Source: Krasilnikovozyma curviuscula
Taxonomy: Eukaryota > Basidiomycota > Tremellomycetes > Cystofilobasidiales > Mrakiaceae
DNA length: 64,000 nt
Direction: 5' to 3'
Assembly (NCBI GenBank): GCA_014825775.1
Contig: MVAQ01000020.1
Coordinates: 1-64,000 of the forward strand
Shown here: in pieces, positions 24,318 to 37,426 of the stretch
Layout of the letters: each line of letters starts with the position of its first letter
Numbering within the stretch: the first letter of the stretch is position 1
Program-made: the position numbers and the translations under genes
Notes under the pieces: generated by a model
Seen by the model: the letters and a program-made list of their open reading frames with translations, nothing else
Told to the model about the DNA's origin: nothing
Databases searched by the model: none

Positions 24318-26468
24318 CTACAGTTCGAAGCGGAAAGGTGGCTGTTAGAAAATGAACTGAACTCTTTTAAAAAATAAGATGGGTTACATACCCTGACTTG
24401 ATACGTTCCATTCGCCTTCGTCAGATATCTGACCCATTTGACTGACTGAATGAGGGAGCACATGTCAGTAATGACATCTTTATTGATAAAATTATATAAT
24501 AGGAGCCAAATGTCAAGCACTTACCTGATAGTTCGACCTCTCAAAGACCTTCAAGAATCTCACCAGGAGACCTGACGCGGTGAACATGACCACGGAAAAG
24601 TCGATGCTGATGGGTGGACGAGACCAAGTCTGTCTGTGGGTTGTCGTAGTCAATTCAGCTTCAGCAGTGAGTGTGCATTCTTGAGCTCCCAAAAGTTTAG
24701 GAATCCTGCGTCGCAACCGGATAAAGTCAGCGTCAGGACGATCGTATTCAGGGAACATGCTGCATAATGACAACCTCACTCACTTCCAAATGATCATATT
24801 CTCAGCTGGCACATACTTGGCCTTTCCAACAGCCACCTGGCAATCTACTCTCGTGGTGTTCAAAGGCGTCGGAATTCGAAGGACGATATTGTTCGAGTTG
24901 AGTTTGTGATCGAAGTTGGCTTTTAGGTGGATTGTGTATTCGACTTTTGATTTAGAGATCTCATTGACTATTGGGTGTACGCGGAAAGGAAGATTGATAT
25001 TGGTAGTTGATCGGTACCTAGACAATAAACGAGAGTTAGGAGTTAGCTGGAACAGAAAGGAACGAAAAATGGCGTAGACTGCCCACCTCATCAGCTCAAA
25101 TTCACCGTCAGGTGGAATGAAAGAGATACTGCGATCCGAATCGAACTTTCCAAGTCGCACACACTGATGGAACTGACAATCATCTAGTTCGACGGCATTA
25201 TCTCCAGCCGTAGACAGTTTCGAACGGTCGCTGAAATAGAGGGCACGACCAAAGTTAGCTTCTCCCAACCACTTTTGGACACCATGTTAAACCGCGGAAT
25301 CACCTTTTCTCGAGGACTAGCTTGTCATTCAGACCGAATTTACATTCTGGTGTACCTGAGAGGTACGCTCTCATCAGAATCTGACCGTCGACGTCCGCCC
25401 TCAGCACAGTACCTGACGGAGATTATAACTATTTCAGTTTCCGTTTCTAGTATGAGATATATCAAGAGTCTGTAACTCACCTGTTGACGACATCAGCAAA
25501 TTCACTGTTTCGATAACGTCAACGAATGCTTCATTCTTCCTGTACTTAACATCTGATCTTCTCCAAGACGTATTTCCGGTTGCTTGAATAGTAATTTTGG
25601 ACGAATCTTCTCTCTACGACATTGAGCTCGGGTTAGTTGGCACTTCGTCGGTACCTGAACAGGGAAAGAGAGACACGTACAACCGCCAGGTCGCTCTTCA
25701 CCCCCTCCGTCGTGATGTACATCTTCAGCGTGTCGATTTCCGAGTTCTGAGGGTATCCAAAATCGAGAATTTCTGTTTGACAACGGCCCTGGGATCAGAA
25801 GATGTTGCTTCCTTTTGTATCAGGGGGACAGACTCACCATCCAACAGCTCGTATATCAGCACAAAGTTGTTCTTCACACTCTCCTCGTCTAGTTTTCCAA
25901 AGTATGCCTTACTGATGCCAATGAATCTGTAGATAAACTCAAACACCAGTGCTGCTGAGGCGTTAGTCCTGGAGGGAACAGAAGCGGTGAGGAAATGCCG
26001 TTTGACGCACGGAGAACAAAAGGGAGGACTCACTTGGTGACAGCCAAAACGTATACGTTGTTCACTCGGACATGGAAAAAACTGGTGCTGCCCAAGGTGA
26101 CGATAGGACTCCTTACATCTGCGTTCGAAACGACCTGGATACGAAAGACATCTGCGATAGACCGCCTGGTGGGACAAAGCACATCGGGAGAAGGACGCAA
26201 GCACTAGATCAGCAACCTATACTTCCCACACGGATTCGTCATCGAGCTGCAACTTACTTTAGATCTGTCCTGAACAGCCTCGATATCAGGACCTTTAGAG
26301 GTAGGAAGAAACAAGGTTAGTAGAGGGAAGGGAAGGAGTGGTCACGTCTAGTGGTCAGGTCAGCACGCACCTCTCCCTTCTGGTTGAACACGAAGAATGC
26401 CTGTGGACGAACAACAGTCAGTTGCAAAGTCAGAAGCAGTTCATCAAGAGTGTACTTACAGATATCAT
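24318..26468 (-). CDS. APM4: AP-2 complex mu subunit (clathrin adaptor medium chain)
   Basis: Medium chain of the AP-2 adaptor, which selects cargo for clathrin-coated vesicles at the plasma membrane. Joined exons read [55 protein letters not shown], the longin-like N-domain end [21 protein letters not shown] with [16 protein letters not shown], then the mu homology domain: [89 protein letters not shown] and [23 protein letters not shown] and the YPQNSE loop mark AP-2 rather than AP-1. The start codon lies in a 9-base exon ATGATATCT before GTAAGT. The last exon codes only PPFRFEL, unlike the usual ETRC-type end, so the final junction is less sure. Confidence 0.92.
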
Positions 26469-26758
26469 TCTAACTCTGTGCCAGTTGAGGTACACGAGAT
26501 GCTGGACCGTTTCCGCTGCGTGCCTGGCGGTGCTCCCAGGCTCCCAGCGACGCTGAGAAGATTTCTGGAATTCTTCAGCATTTTCTTTCTCCAAGATGGC
26601 AAGTCACACTACTCGTGGAATTATCAAAGGAAGAGCTTAAATATCGTTTCGCTATTCTATTTGTTTTCGATGCTTGCGCGGAGATGCGACGGGCGGGGCA
26701 GACTACCATCGACAATTAATGGCTTCCAGTACATTTTATCTTGTATTTATCACCCTCC

Positions 26759-28822
26759 TTAAGCGTGTTGATCATCCTTCTTCTTCTTCGCAAGCACTTT
26801 TTTCTCTTGATTCCTTCGGAAAACAGTGATGGTGGTCATGGTACAGCAGCTAAGAGCGATCCAAGCAATGAGAACTCCTGCATTGAGACCGAGATCGTTT
26901 TTGGTGTTGAAAATAATCTGCGAAGACAATGAGGTCAGATTAAGAATTGACAATTGAACGCAGGGCGCGTGCTTACCGTCCTCACTGCTTGATTCAAATT
27001 GTCTGATGCGAGGGAAGAGAGCTCAGTTTTGTCTTTTGGGGCATTTGCGAAAGTAGTGGGAAACAAAACAGTCACATACAGAAAGGAAAAGCGTATCCCA
27101 CGCGATAAATCCAAGGTTGCATCGAGATGGGGAGTGAGCTTTCGGAGACGTTAATGATCTACGTTGTTGGACAAGACGGACGAAGCGTTCAGTCAGCATC
27201 ACGCTCAAACATGCGGCAACGAAGAGGCTCACGATGAGAGGAATAAGAAAGAAGGCCATAAATTTGGCACCAACCAAGGTGACCATGAACTCGATTGCGT
27301 ATCCGAACGCGCTCATTCCCAACCACTGGTTTGATGAAGAGTAACCGGCAAGTCAGCTACAGCATCATACGATCTCAAGACAGTCTTCAACTCACCAAAA
27401 TAGTCCACCACAAGAAAAATCCTCCAGCATATGAGAACTTGGCATCAAAAGGAACGTGGAATGGTAGATTGATCATTCCGAAGATGAGGGAGATGTATAA
27501 GTAAATCACTGCTGGGACCACCAAGCGAAGGGCTATGTAGGACCGGAGTGTCAAGTAAGGCTGGATCAGGGCTCGAGCCCCTTCATGCGCCATTCCTATG
27601 ATAAGAGAAAGAACCAGTAGATAGATCAAGCCGACAAGCGTCACTACATCGGAAGAAGCGATGTGAGTATCTTCTCAGGGCGATTGATGATAAAAGAAAA
27701 AGAGCTGCTCACCTGCTGTAGCTACTGTTGCCGTGTAAGGTCGAAGGTCAACTGTACTGAATCCATATCCACTGCTGATGGTTTGAGGAGCAGATGAGAG
27801 AAGCTGGATGGCGGTCGCGTTGTTGGCGTTTGCACTGAGGTACGCCGCTGCTGACTGAGCAGAGAGACGAGCGAGAGCAGGGATGATGATGGAGCTGAAG
27901 CTACCAACTGAAAGAAACAGAACATTGGCCAGGTCAGTCGACATATCGATACCTGAATTGTAATTTTATGAAGAGGACCTACCAATGAAGTTTCCGGCAG
28001 CTGGAAGTTTAGAAAGGAAATTAATATCAGAGCCAGGTTCTTTTCGAAGATAAGAGAAAAAATGCCAGGAATTACCGATTTCATTCCGAGCTGTTTGGTA
28101 GATTCCAAGTACCGCTTGGGTAGGCACATACGACGCGTTTCCAACAGCTCTAGCAGCCGCCAACCTGCCCGCCGCACCTTGAGTAATAACAATAGCAGCC
28201 CAAGCTTCATTATTCAACAAGGCAGCTTCCACAGAGGAAACGCTTCTCAAAGTAGCATTCTTTTCCCACGTCCATCCGAGCGCACCAGATGCTGGGTAAA
28301 CAGAGACCGCTGTTGAGATCGCTTGGGAGACTTCGCTTCCTCCGTCCAAGTCGATGAGGTACGTTGTGAGACGGTTACTGAAGCTTCTCTCTTTCCAAAG
28401 GGCACCCCAGTAGAAAGGCAAGCAGATCCAGATGATGATGGTCAGGAGGATGGCGACCATTCCAATCATCTTGAAGTAGGCCATTCGTAGGGGGGTGAGG
28501 TTCGAGTCGAAGACTGCATAGAAGAAATACTTTCAGTGTGCTACTTCAATCAGAAAGATGAAGAGCAGAGAAGACGTTGATACTGACATCCATGAGCAAA
28601 AGGTTGGAGGTTTGCGGGGGCAGATTGATCAACAACCCTTTCGTCCTGTAAACAGTGAGACGAATAAGTGAATGCTGTCGGAGCAAGTTGGATTGGATAA
28701 CGCCCACTTACACCATTGACGTCTTTTTCACCTGGAGTGTCCAGGCCTTTCTTTGTGGTTTTTAAAGTATGGTGCTCCTCGTGAGCAGAATCAATGGAAC
28801 TGGAAGACGCCACGTTCGACAT
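26759..28822 (-). CDS. SNG1/DUF3533-family membrane protein
   Basis: Multi-pass membrane protein of the SNG1 (nitrosoguanidine resistance) type, related to the YhgE/Pip membrane domain. About 480 residues. A Ser/Lys-rich cytosolic N-terminus (MSNVASSSSIDSAHEEH) precedes helix 1 (IGMVAILLTIIIWICLPFYWG). A large lumenal or extracellular loop follows with LIDLDGGSEVSQAI, GALGWTW and NEAWAAIVI, then a block of about five helices (TLVGLIYLLVLSLIIGM, LRLVVPAVIYLYISLIFG, FFLWWTILVS, the segment ending in FFLIPLIV, and VLIAWIALSCC) and a lysine-rich end KKKKDDQHA. The start is ATG 28822; an upstream in-frame TTG is ignored. Proposed roles of the family are drug resistance and membrane lipid asymmetry. 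Divergent from the MCT-like carrier. Confidence 0.82.
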
Positions 28823-29763
28823 TGGTGCAGCTCGGTGGTTGAAGAACAAGAAGTTGAGGTGCTACAGTTACTGAATGAGAGTGTATGATGGAGTCAGAAG
28901 AGTCAAGAGCACGCTTGAAACCTGGACAAATCCCATGTTGACTCTAGTGGCGGGTCCGGCCACGCGATGGACGAGGCCGGGTTCTGACCTAAGTTTCTTG
29001 GGTCTTCACCCAAAAATGGACCCAACTCTAACGCAAGAAACCAGAGTTTTCCGGCTATTCCCAAAGAAAGAGATCGAGAACGAGATCAATGGCCGTAGTT
29101 GCCTAATGATCGCCTCAGGGCATGACTGGCCTAATCCCGAGCGCACAGAAACAACAACACACCAATTTCCCTTTAGATCAGATCCAACACTGGCAAAAAA
29201 ACAAATACAAAAAAATAATTGGAATGTACGGTTAGTATTTCTTCAACGGCGTAGTATGGCCCGGACGGTGTTGAGGATTGGCAACTGGGGCAAGCTCGTT
29301 CACGTTTGAGGTATTGAAAGCAATACTGGGATAGGAGATACTCTGTAAATCAGAATCATCATTCTTTAATGCGTTCATAATGGCCTGTGGAATGCTGCCT
29401 CTTACAATTGAACAGGAAATCTCAGTACTAAGAATCTCATCCTTCTCGAGCATCTCGAAAGCCAGACTTGCTACCGGCACTCAGATCTCATTATGTCTGA
29501 GACACATCCAGTTTCATTCAGCTCTTATTGTTCTGGCCCACGTCTCTCGAGTGCGATGCAGACGTAGCGTGCTGACTGTGATTTTTGACCCGGCTAAGCA
29601 TCGTAGCAAGCATGCAGTCAGTCGCCACCCGTCATGGGAGCATTTTTTTCTCAGTTCTGCAAACAAGTGACCGGCCACATCGACAGCTCTCTGCTTGACG
29701 TAGCAAGCATAGCAGCAATAGCGAAACGCAAAGAGGTGATTCCTAGGCCGCTCTTCTCGACGA
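28823..29763. other. Divergent intergenic: SNG1-like / MCT-like
   Basis: About 940 bases between divergent start codons. A minus-strand frame at 29232-29480 encodes an 82-codon stretch with reasonable composition but no family I know. A plus-strand open frame just before 29764 is probably leader. Confidence 0.4.
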
Positions 29764-31601
29764 ATGGGCCGACACGAAGAAATTCAGCTCCAGGGTATCT
29801 CGACGACGGACCGGACGCCCCCCAACACTTCGGCAGCACCATCTATAGTAGATGAATATGGAAGGTTAAACTCTTCTGTTTCTTCATCCACCAACGTGGT
29901 CAATCAGGAGAGTGATGTACCCCCAGACGGCGGCTGGGAGGCGTGGAGAGTACTGGTGGCTTGTTCTGTCATCACTTTCTGGTATGGTGGGACCGCTTAC
30001 AGCTGGTAAGAACGATCAAAAGCCTTTTCCTTCAATTTATAAAGAGCGGACCTTGAACACTTTACGCTCCGCAGGGGCATCTTCCAGGCCGCTCTTCTCG
30101 AAGAAAACAATCATCTTGCTTCAACATCAACAATCGCGTTCGTCGGATCAATGTTATCGGCACTAATAGCTTTCCTCGCTATCTTCAACGCCAAACTCGT
30201 CAGGGTGATGGGAGCAAGAGCGCAAGGTGTCGCGGGAATATCGCTGCTAGGAGGAGGCGAGGTTTTGGCTGGCTTCGCTACGAAGAGCATTGGTGGATTG
30301 TTTGCCTGTGTAGGAATAGTAATGGGTGTGGGGGTATCCTTCTGCTTCACGGTGAGTTGGAAACTGTGATCCAACAGATTTCTGAGCCTTCGTCAAGCGC
30401 CGAGTCTCATCTGCTTTTATTTTTCGACAGGCTTGCTCAACGACACCATCTCAGTACTTTGTCAAGAGACGTGGGCTTGCCAATGGGGTTGTCTTCTTTG
30501 GTGGTGGACTGGGTGGAGCGGTGCTCTCATTTGTAATCCAAGGTCTCGTCTCCTCCCTGGGCTCCAACTATGCCTTCTGGATCCTAGGCTGCATCACTCT
30601 CTCTGTTGGAATCCCAGCAGCACTTTGCATCAAGGAACGTGGCGGTACTGAGGGTAGGAAGATCCGCCGCCAGCAGGGAAAGTTCGTGGAATGGGCTTTC
30701 TTCAAAGACCTCGAGTTCTGCCTCATCTTCATATCCGGAGCTATCGCTACTTTCCCGCTATTCGTGCCGCCGTTCTTCTTGCCACTATTTGCTCAGAGTA
30801 TTGGGTTGTCGGTGAATGAAGGAGCAGGTTTAGTAGCTGGTGAGCTTGGTTATGTTCGTCACCTTCCTCGCGCCATTTCCATCTCACTGTCCTATTGTTC
30901 GCGATGACAGGTTTCAATCTAGCATCAGCAGCTGGACGGTTAGGCTTCGGCCAAATCAGTGACAGGTACGAATATTTTCCTTGATGTCGCTTCCCTCTGA
31001 CAACTGAAGCAGAAGTGCTGATTACCAGTGCGCACTTCAGAATCGGCCCTCTCAACTCTCTCCTCATCGCTCTGTTCTTAGCGAGTATCAGTAGCTTGTG
31101 CCTCTGGCCTTTCGCTAGTACCCTACCACCACTCATCATATTTGTGGTTCTTAATGGTGAGATCAAAAAACTTCTTCGGGTCTTCCATCTCTATCTGGCT
31201 AGCTGATGCGTTTCTCTACTTTATTACTTCCCAGGTATCGGTAACGGTGGATTCTTTAGCCTGATGCCTACCACAGTGGCCTCACTGTTTGGTTCAACAC
31301 GAGTGGCAGTTGCTCTGGGAATGATTGTGACAGCGTGGGGTTCTGGCTACCTGCTTGGTGCACCAATCGCTGGGTTCTTACTTGCGGCTTATGGAGGGTC
31401 CGAAGCTGGACTGAGTGCTTATAGACCTGCCATCTTCTTCTCGGGGGGTCTTACTGTGGCTGCGTAAGTCCATCTCTTCGAGAGATGAGTCAACATGTCG
31501 ACAGTTTACTGACTGGATGATTACTCGAGAAATTTTTCAGTGCGATTCCAATTGCCGTTGTCCGGATACGGCGCAGTGCTGGGGCTCTGTCGAAAGTATA
31601 A
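29764..31601 (+). CDS. MCT-like MFS carrier (monocarboxylate/riboflavin porter family)
   Basis: Twelve-helix carrier of the fungal MCH group, about 460 residues. A soluble N-terminus (MGRHEEIQLQGISTT onward) is followed by the family signature PPDGGWEAWRVLVACS at the start of helix 1, GTAYSW splicing to GIFQAALLEE, ALIAFLAIFNAKLVRVMGAR, GVSFCFTACSTTPSQYFVKR with RRGLANGVVFFGGGLGG (the helix 4-5 signature), a middle loop rich in Arg and Lys, FNLASAAGRLGFGQISD, GNGGFFSLMPTTVASLFG and a short tail ending GALSKV. About six introns. Members carry monocarboxylates or riboflavin across the plasma membrane; the substrate here is not determined. The start is the first ATG in frame before the signature, after an open leader. 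Confidence 0.86.
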
Positions 31602-32397
31602 TACTATCTACAAGCTTTATTTTTGAATATCTACCTACAGCGAAAAGAATTGACTTGAGGTGAAGCAATGTGGCAGGCAGAAAATTCGCTTGTGAGTTTT
31701 TGTGTGTCAAGAAAGAACGACGGGCAGGAGGTATCTGAGCTTCCTCGGATACGAACACAAGAAGCACGCTATGTTGTGCAACTGATTCACATGCTTTGCA
31801 TGATAAAAACAGCTACTGAACCTCATGAACGGCGAGAATAATGACCCTCTCATGTTGTCATCCTGCCTCGCCGCATGCAACTTGAGCTTGAGCGCACGCA
31901 ATCACTGGACAAAAGCACTCTCGTTAAAGTTTTCAAGGCAGCGTTTCAGCGTGGTGCCGGCATGTGCAGGTCAAAATACCACATGCGTCAGCCGGAGGTC
32001 CCACACGTCCCGAAACCGACGCGACGGATCGCTGTCCACCTCCGCCAGAAATACAACGCTAGCAAACTCTGAGATTTTCTTTTGAAGCCGATTTTCTGGA
32101 CATAGATTGAACCATTGTGATGCTTCTTTCTGGTCTAACAGGAAAAAATATCTGCAAGCTGGAATTTTTTCCAAACAGCCTGACTCGCGAAATGACGCTC
32201 GAAACGTCAGAAACGATCGTACTGGTGCCGTGTGGTTCTCTGGCGCAAGGCTTTGGGCACCTTATGGTCCTGAAACCAAAATAGACCATCTGTTTTTATG
32301 GGGGGCTGCCAAGGTATGCGTGGTCATGGGAGGCGACGCAGAGGTGGAGTGTTGTCGCCCGACTGCATCCACCGCAGAGGAAATTTTTCCATCCACC
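31602..32397. other. Intergenic: OPT transporter promoter
   Basis: About 800 bases between two plus-strand genes. Short open frames here lack family features. An in-frame ATG at 32326 could extend the OPT protein by 24 residues. Confidence 0.45.
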
Positions 32398-35300
32398 ATG
32401 GCCTCTTTCCTCAAGCATCGCAAACACGAACTAGAAGAGCCGGTGGCACCTATAGAACTAGATAACGTCTCTCATGAAGATGCAGACACCGATAGCAAGA
32501 CCACCGAAAAAGATTTGGCGGGACTTGACGGAAAGGAGAAGACGCAGGAGGTCGTAGACGCTGTCGAACTGGAAGCAGCCAAGCGTTTGGCTACTAAACA
32601 GGTTAGTATAACAACTTTGAGCTTCATTGGAATGATAATACTCTTCCATATACTCTTCTCTCGCGCCCTGAATAAATTTAGAAAGGTGTCAACGGTGCGG
32701 TGGCGAGGCGAAGACAAATTGCTGATCAATGTTGTTTTCTTACTGTTGACCAGGCCGACCTCAACAACGAAGCACACGATGGAGAGTTCACCGATGAGGA
32801 CTACAAAGTTGATGGAGCTCATGACATTGTTGTAAGTAAAGAGCTCAGGTAATGGATCACTGCTAGAATCTGACCCTCCCATCTCTTTTCCCCACCCGAT
32901 CTCCAGACCAAAATTCTGTCTACCAGAGACGATCCAGAACTCAAGATTCTTACTTTCAGAATGTTCTTCTTGGGATTAGGATTGAGTGCTTTCGGTGCTG
33001 TAAGTAAAGCTGAAGTCGCTTAGATACTGCCCCACAACGCTGACTCATTCTATCGTCTCAACCAGGTCCTCGCTCAGTTGTATTACTTCAAGGTCAGTAC
33101 TTCTTACTTGGATATTTCTGCGTATAACTTGAGAATGTTGTGGGTCAGAGAGCTTACGAGCGTTTTATTTTTGTTTGTTTGTTTGTTTGTTTTGAATAGC
33201 CTCAAACCCTCAGTGTTTCGACCTCCTTCTTGCTGATCATCTCCTACTTCATAGGAAAGGTATGTTCTACTGTAATTTCATTTCACTAGATCCTCCTGAC
33301 TGGGTTATTCTTCTGTAGGGTTGGGAGAAGGTCGTTCCTCGTTGGGGTCCGGTCGGAAGATTTTTTAATCCAGGTGAATTCAATATCAAGGAGCACGCCG
33401 CTATTTTGATCATGTGCAGCACTGCTTCAGCCTCTGCAACCGCCATTCAAGTTATCTCTGTCCAAGAGTTGTACTACGGCCACGAAATGAACGGAGGTGA
33501 GCGCCGTTATTTTCATACGTGACGACGCTTGAACTGACACTTTCCTTCACAGCTATCGCCATCTTCACCCTCTTCTCCTCGCAGCTCATCGGTTATGGTT
33601 TCGCTGGTTTCCTTCAAGAAGCTTTAGTATACCCAACCGCTACCTACTGGCCAACTATCATCACCAGTGCCTCGATGTTCCAAGCTCTTCACTTCGACGG
33701 AGGTCTTTCCACAAAGAGAGTCAGAGTCTTCTGGGGTGTTTTCATCGCCATTTTCCTCTGGGAGATCATCCCAGAATATGCATTCCCTCTCCTTGCTGGT
33801 TGGTCTATCGCCTGTCTGGTCAACCACACCAACCCAATCGTCAGAAACGTCTTCGGTGGTGGATCCAACAACGAGGGCATGGGTATCCTCGCATGGTCAT
33901 TCGACTGGAACTACATTGGATCAGCCTGCTTGTATACTCCTCTCTGGACTCAGTTGAATATGGACATCGGTTACTGTCTCTGGTAAGTCTGTCAAACCAC
34001 ATGTCTAGACACAGCGGAGCGCTAACCTAAATTGTGTTTCTAGTTGGATTTTGATGCCAACTCTCTACTACGGAAACGTATACAATGGTCTCAGCTACCC
34101 ATTCATGTCACAAGTAAGCACTGGCTCCAGACCTGCAGCTTTCGGTTATCGTTGCTCTGACATTCTCGTTCACAACCATAGGCTATCTTCGATGGAGAGG
34201 GCAACGAGTATAACCAGACAGCATTGCTCACCAACGGAAAGGTAATTACTTCTCTAAGTCTGCTGCTTGCGATGATTCTCTAGTCTGACACCATTACTGT
34301 AGTTCGACGCCGAGAAGTACGCTGTTCTCGGTCCAGCGCACTACGCTGCTACCAACGTCCTTGTCCTTGTGGCTCAGAACTTGGCTATGGGAGCAATTAC
34401 CGGTAAATATTGCTTTACTGTCTGATAAGAGTTTTTCCGGGGCTGCGCTGACAGGCACTTTTTGTTTTCCTCAGTGCACGTTTTCTTGTACTTCTGGAGT
34501 GATATCCAGCCTTTCTGGATGTCCCTTAACCCATTCAACAAGACCAAACGTTTGGTATATGACGAGCACTACGCTCAGATGGAGAAGTACAAGAAGGGTA
34601 CGTTTTCTTCTTCATCAAGATCGATGCATCGTCTGACAGACACTTCGCTTTTCACAGTTCCAAAATGGGCTTTCGCCGGTATTCTTCTCATTGCTTTCGC
34701 CATTGCTCAGGCCACCAACTACACTGGACACTCTGACCTTCCATGGTGGGCTCTCATCGTCGTCTTGCTCATCTCTCTATTCTTCACCTCGGTCTATGCC
34801 ACCACGGATGCGCTTCTCGGTTTCAGTTACTTCTCAGCTGGTCTTGATGGTCTCTACCAGATGATTACTGCTTGTGAGTAATTATTTGATTCTGCTTGAG
34901 TTTAACTTCCATGCATGTAACTGATAATTTTCTTCCTTTACAGACATGGTCAGAGGTGACCCAGTTGCCAACATGTATGGTACTCTCTACGGTGCTCAAC
35001 CAACTACTCAGGGCTTGGCTCTCCTCAAGGATTTGAAGCTCGGTGGGTTCCACTAAATTGCACCGCATTCAAACTTTTGCTGACTCTTCATCAAATAGGT
35101 CAATACCTCAAAATTCCTCCTCGTGTTAACTTCATCGTCCAAATTTTGGGATGCCTGGTTGGTGCCATTCTCAACTGGGGTAAGTTCAAAACCCGTTTTG
35201 TTCGTATTAGAAGACTTCAGGCTAACCTTCTTGCTACGCTCAGTTATGATGAACTCTATCATTGCTCAACAGAGACCAGCTTTGCTCTCTCTCTCAGGAA

Positions 35301-36400
35301 CAAGGTTGTGGTCTGGTCAGAACGCCCAGTCTTACAACTCCAACGCTGTGAGTAGCCATCATTCCTTTTCCACACTGGTTGGTAACGCTGAACGTAAACC
35401 TCCTTTATACAGATCGCTTGGGGTGCACTTTCTGAGCACATGTTCTGTAAGCACTGTTTGGTGCTCGTCTCACATAGCTGATGATCTCACGCGCTTCTCT
35501 TCACATTCGCTCGTGGTTTCTATTTTGATCATCATATACATTTCAGGTTCCACTTGTGAATACAGAATTGTCCCTATTAGTGTAAGTGATGAAGATTTGC
35601 ATCTTGCTATATTGACGGCTGACATGATGGATCTTGTTCCGATCTCAATAGTTGGCTATCGGATGCTTCCTTCCTATTCCACTCTACATCGCTCACAGAC
35701 TCAGACCAACTTGGGGATTGAACAAGTTCAGTACGTACAGTGTTTTGAGATTCACGGGTGGCGCCAGGGTCGTCGTGATGGTTTTCCCCGAGCGAGCGCA
35801 TTTACAAATATTTACGAACACCCCTCCTCCTATTCTCTCATTCTACAGACACCGGAATTATTGTACAGTACTCTTGCGAGTGGACAGTTGGCCTTAACTG
35901 CGGTCAGTCATCCCATTTAGGACCGGTGTGGGGAATTGCAGACTAAACTGACGATTTTGCTTCTTTTCGTTGCCTGTCGACAGTGGGATTCCCAATCATG
36001 TTCCTCAACGCATACTCTCAGTTCTATCTTAGAAGATACAAGCCAAAGTTCTTCACCAAGTATAACTACGTGGGTCCCTTCCTTCGTGAACTCGATACAA
36101 TTCGGATGACTGACATGCCCTGTTCCGTTCGTCTTGATTTCTCCCAGTTGATTGCTGGTGCTCTTGATGGAGGAACTCAGGTCATCGTTTTCATTCTAAA
36201 TTTGGCTGTCTTTGGTGCCGTTGGTAATTCTCACCCGATGCCATCTTGGTGGTGAGTTTTTTTTTTTGTTTTTTTTTTTGGGGGGGGGGGCCATGCAGCT
36301 TCTCTTACTCGCGGACTCAATGACTGATTGCTCCTCTCTAACCTTTTTCAGGGGTAATGACCTAACGAAGTCCGCGGATCGTTGCTTGGCAACTGACTAA
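32398..36400 (+). CDS. OPT-family oligopeptide transporter
   Basis: Proton-coupled importer of small peptides (some members carry glutathione or metal chelates) at the plasma membrane. More than 15 exons and probably 750-800 residues. After an acidic N-terminus (DNVSHEDADTDSKTTEK) come TRDDPELKILTFRMFFLGLG, the family-typical VPRWGPVGRFFNPGEFNIKEH (close to the NPG motif region), QLIGYGFAGFLQEALVYP, IIPEYAFPLLAGWSIAC, GMGILAWSFDWNYIG, MVRGDPVANMYGTLYG, GIIVQYSCEWTVGLNCG and GNDLTKSADRCLATD at the very end. I prefer ATG 32398 (context CACCATGGCC) over ATG 32326. Small exons between 35340 and 35940 are the least certain part. The last intron contains long T and G runs. The frame looks intact. 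Confidence 0.87.
33171..33195 (+). repeat. TTTG microsatellite in an OPT intron
   Basis: Six or so TTTG units just before the acceptor AATAG of an intron, acting as part of its pyrimidine-rich tract. Confidence 0.7.
36257..36290 (+). repeat. Poly-T / poly-G homopolymer tract in the last OPT intron
   Basis: Runs of T, G, T and then about eleven G start four bases after the donor. Such runs are hard to sequence and may vary in length. Confidence 0.75.
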
Positions 36401-37426
36401 AGATGCTGTTGCCTCTCACGAACTCAAGTTTTATCTCGAAGAATACATCATCTCACTTGTGCCTACTTACTCCATTGTGTAAAATAATTATCTACACAGA
36501 GATCTTCGATTGATTAAATTCTACTCTATATAAAACACATGTACTATCCTCAATAGCATTTATCACTATCTTCACAAAACTTACAGCGAAACCACTCGTA
36601 GAGACAAGGGACTAATCTATCCATCGCTTAACTTAAAGCTCTCATTTGTCTCTGGAAGGGGTTGCAAGTGTAATGAAATTGACCTGTTTCCCCTTCACTC
36701 AAATGTCCCAAAAGCATTCAGAAACAGGTTACTGGGTGAAGGAAACAGACAAGTTCAGACGTCGAGCCGCTGACCCACATGGACTTGGATCCATATAAAG
36801 TTCATTGTTTTTATAGCCATTTCATAAACTAGAAGGACTATTTGCACCCATTGGAGGACATGTAATCCTTTTAACAACTGGCAAGGTTGTTCAGCAGAGA
36901 GCAGAGGAGATCGCCGTACTCGGATCTCCGTTACCTCCAACTCGTTTCTCCCTAGTTTTGGTCCAGAGTAACATTATTCTCAGGCAGACAAGTGTCTTGT
37001 GCTGGCTTGACAAAGGACATAATTTCGTTCCCTTTTCCAGGTTCCACCACCACTGCATGCATGACTACAAATGTTCCGGAGGTTTGGACCAAAGGAGGAA
37101 AATGTGTTAGAGGAGACATTCACAGCTGGGCTTTATACTGCAGCTTCCATCTATACAGTAGTAGGCAAAGAATTCATGCGAGATGTCGTTTCTGAGATCC
37201 TCAAAACAGTTATCAGCCTCTACTAGCTTTTCACGTCCGCATCATTTTCAATTTGAAGAGTGAAGTTCTGTTTTCATATCGTTGTCGTACAAATACAAGA
37301 TTTACCAGCTCTTAACCTGAACAGCAAAACTAAGATTAGTTCACACAGAGATTTAGGCCATCTATTAACCTGGAACTCACTTAACAAATCAAACTCCATT
37401 TTCTTCTTCATCAAATATCAAATCTT
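36401..37426. other. Convergent intergenic region, no gene seen
   Basis: About 1 kb between the stop codons of the OPT gene (+) and the small membrane protein (-). It is AT-rich and would hold two 3' UTRs. Short frames on both strands show no family features; no tRNA was recognised. Confidence 0.45.

Noticed and set aside
31825..32085. Plus-strand open frames upstream of the OPT gene
   Set aside because: Two overlapping frames with no family features and no conserved splice pattern; treated as promoter or leader.
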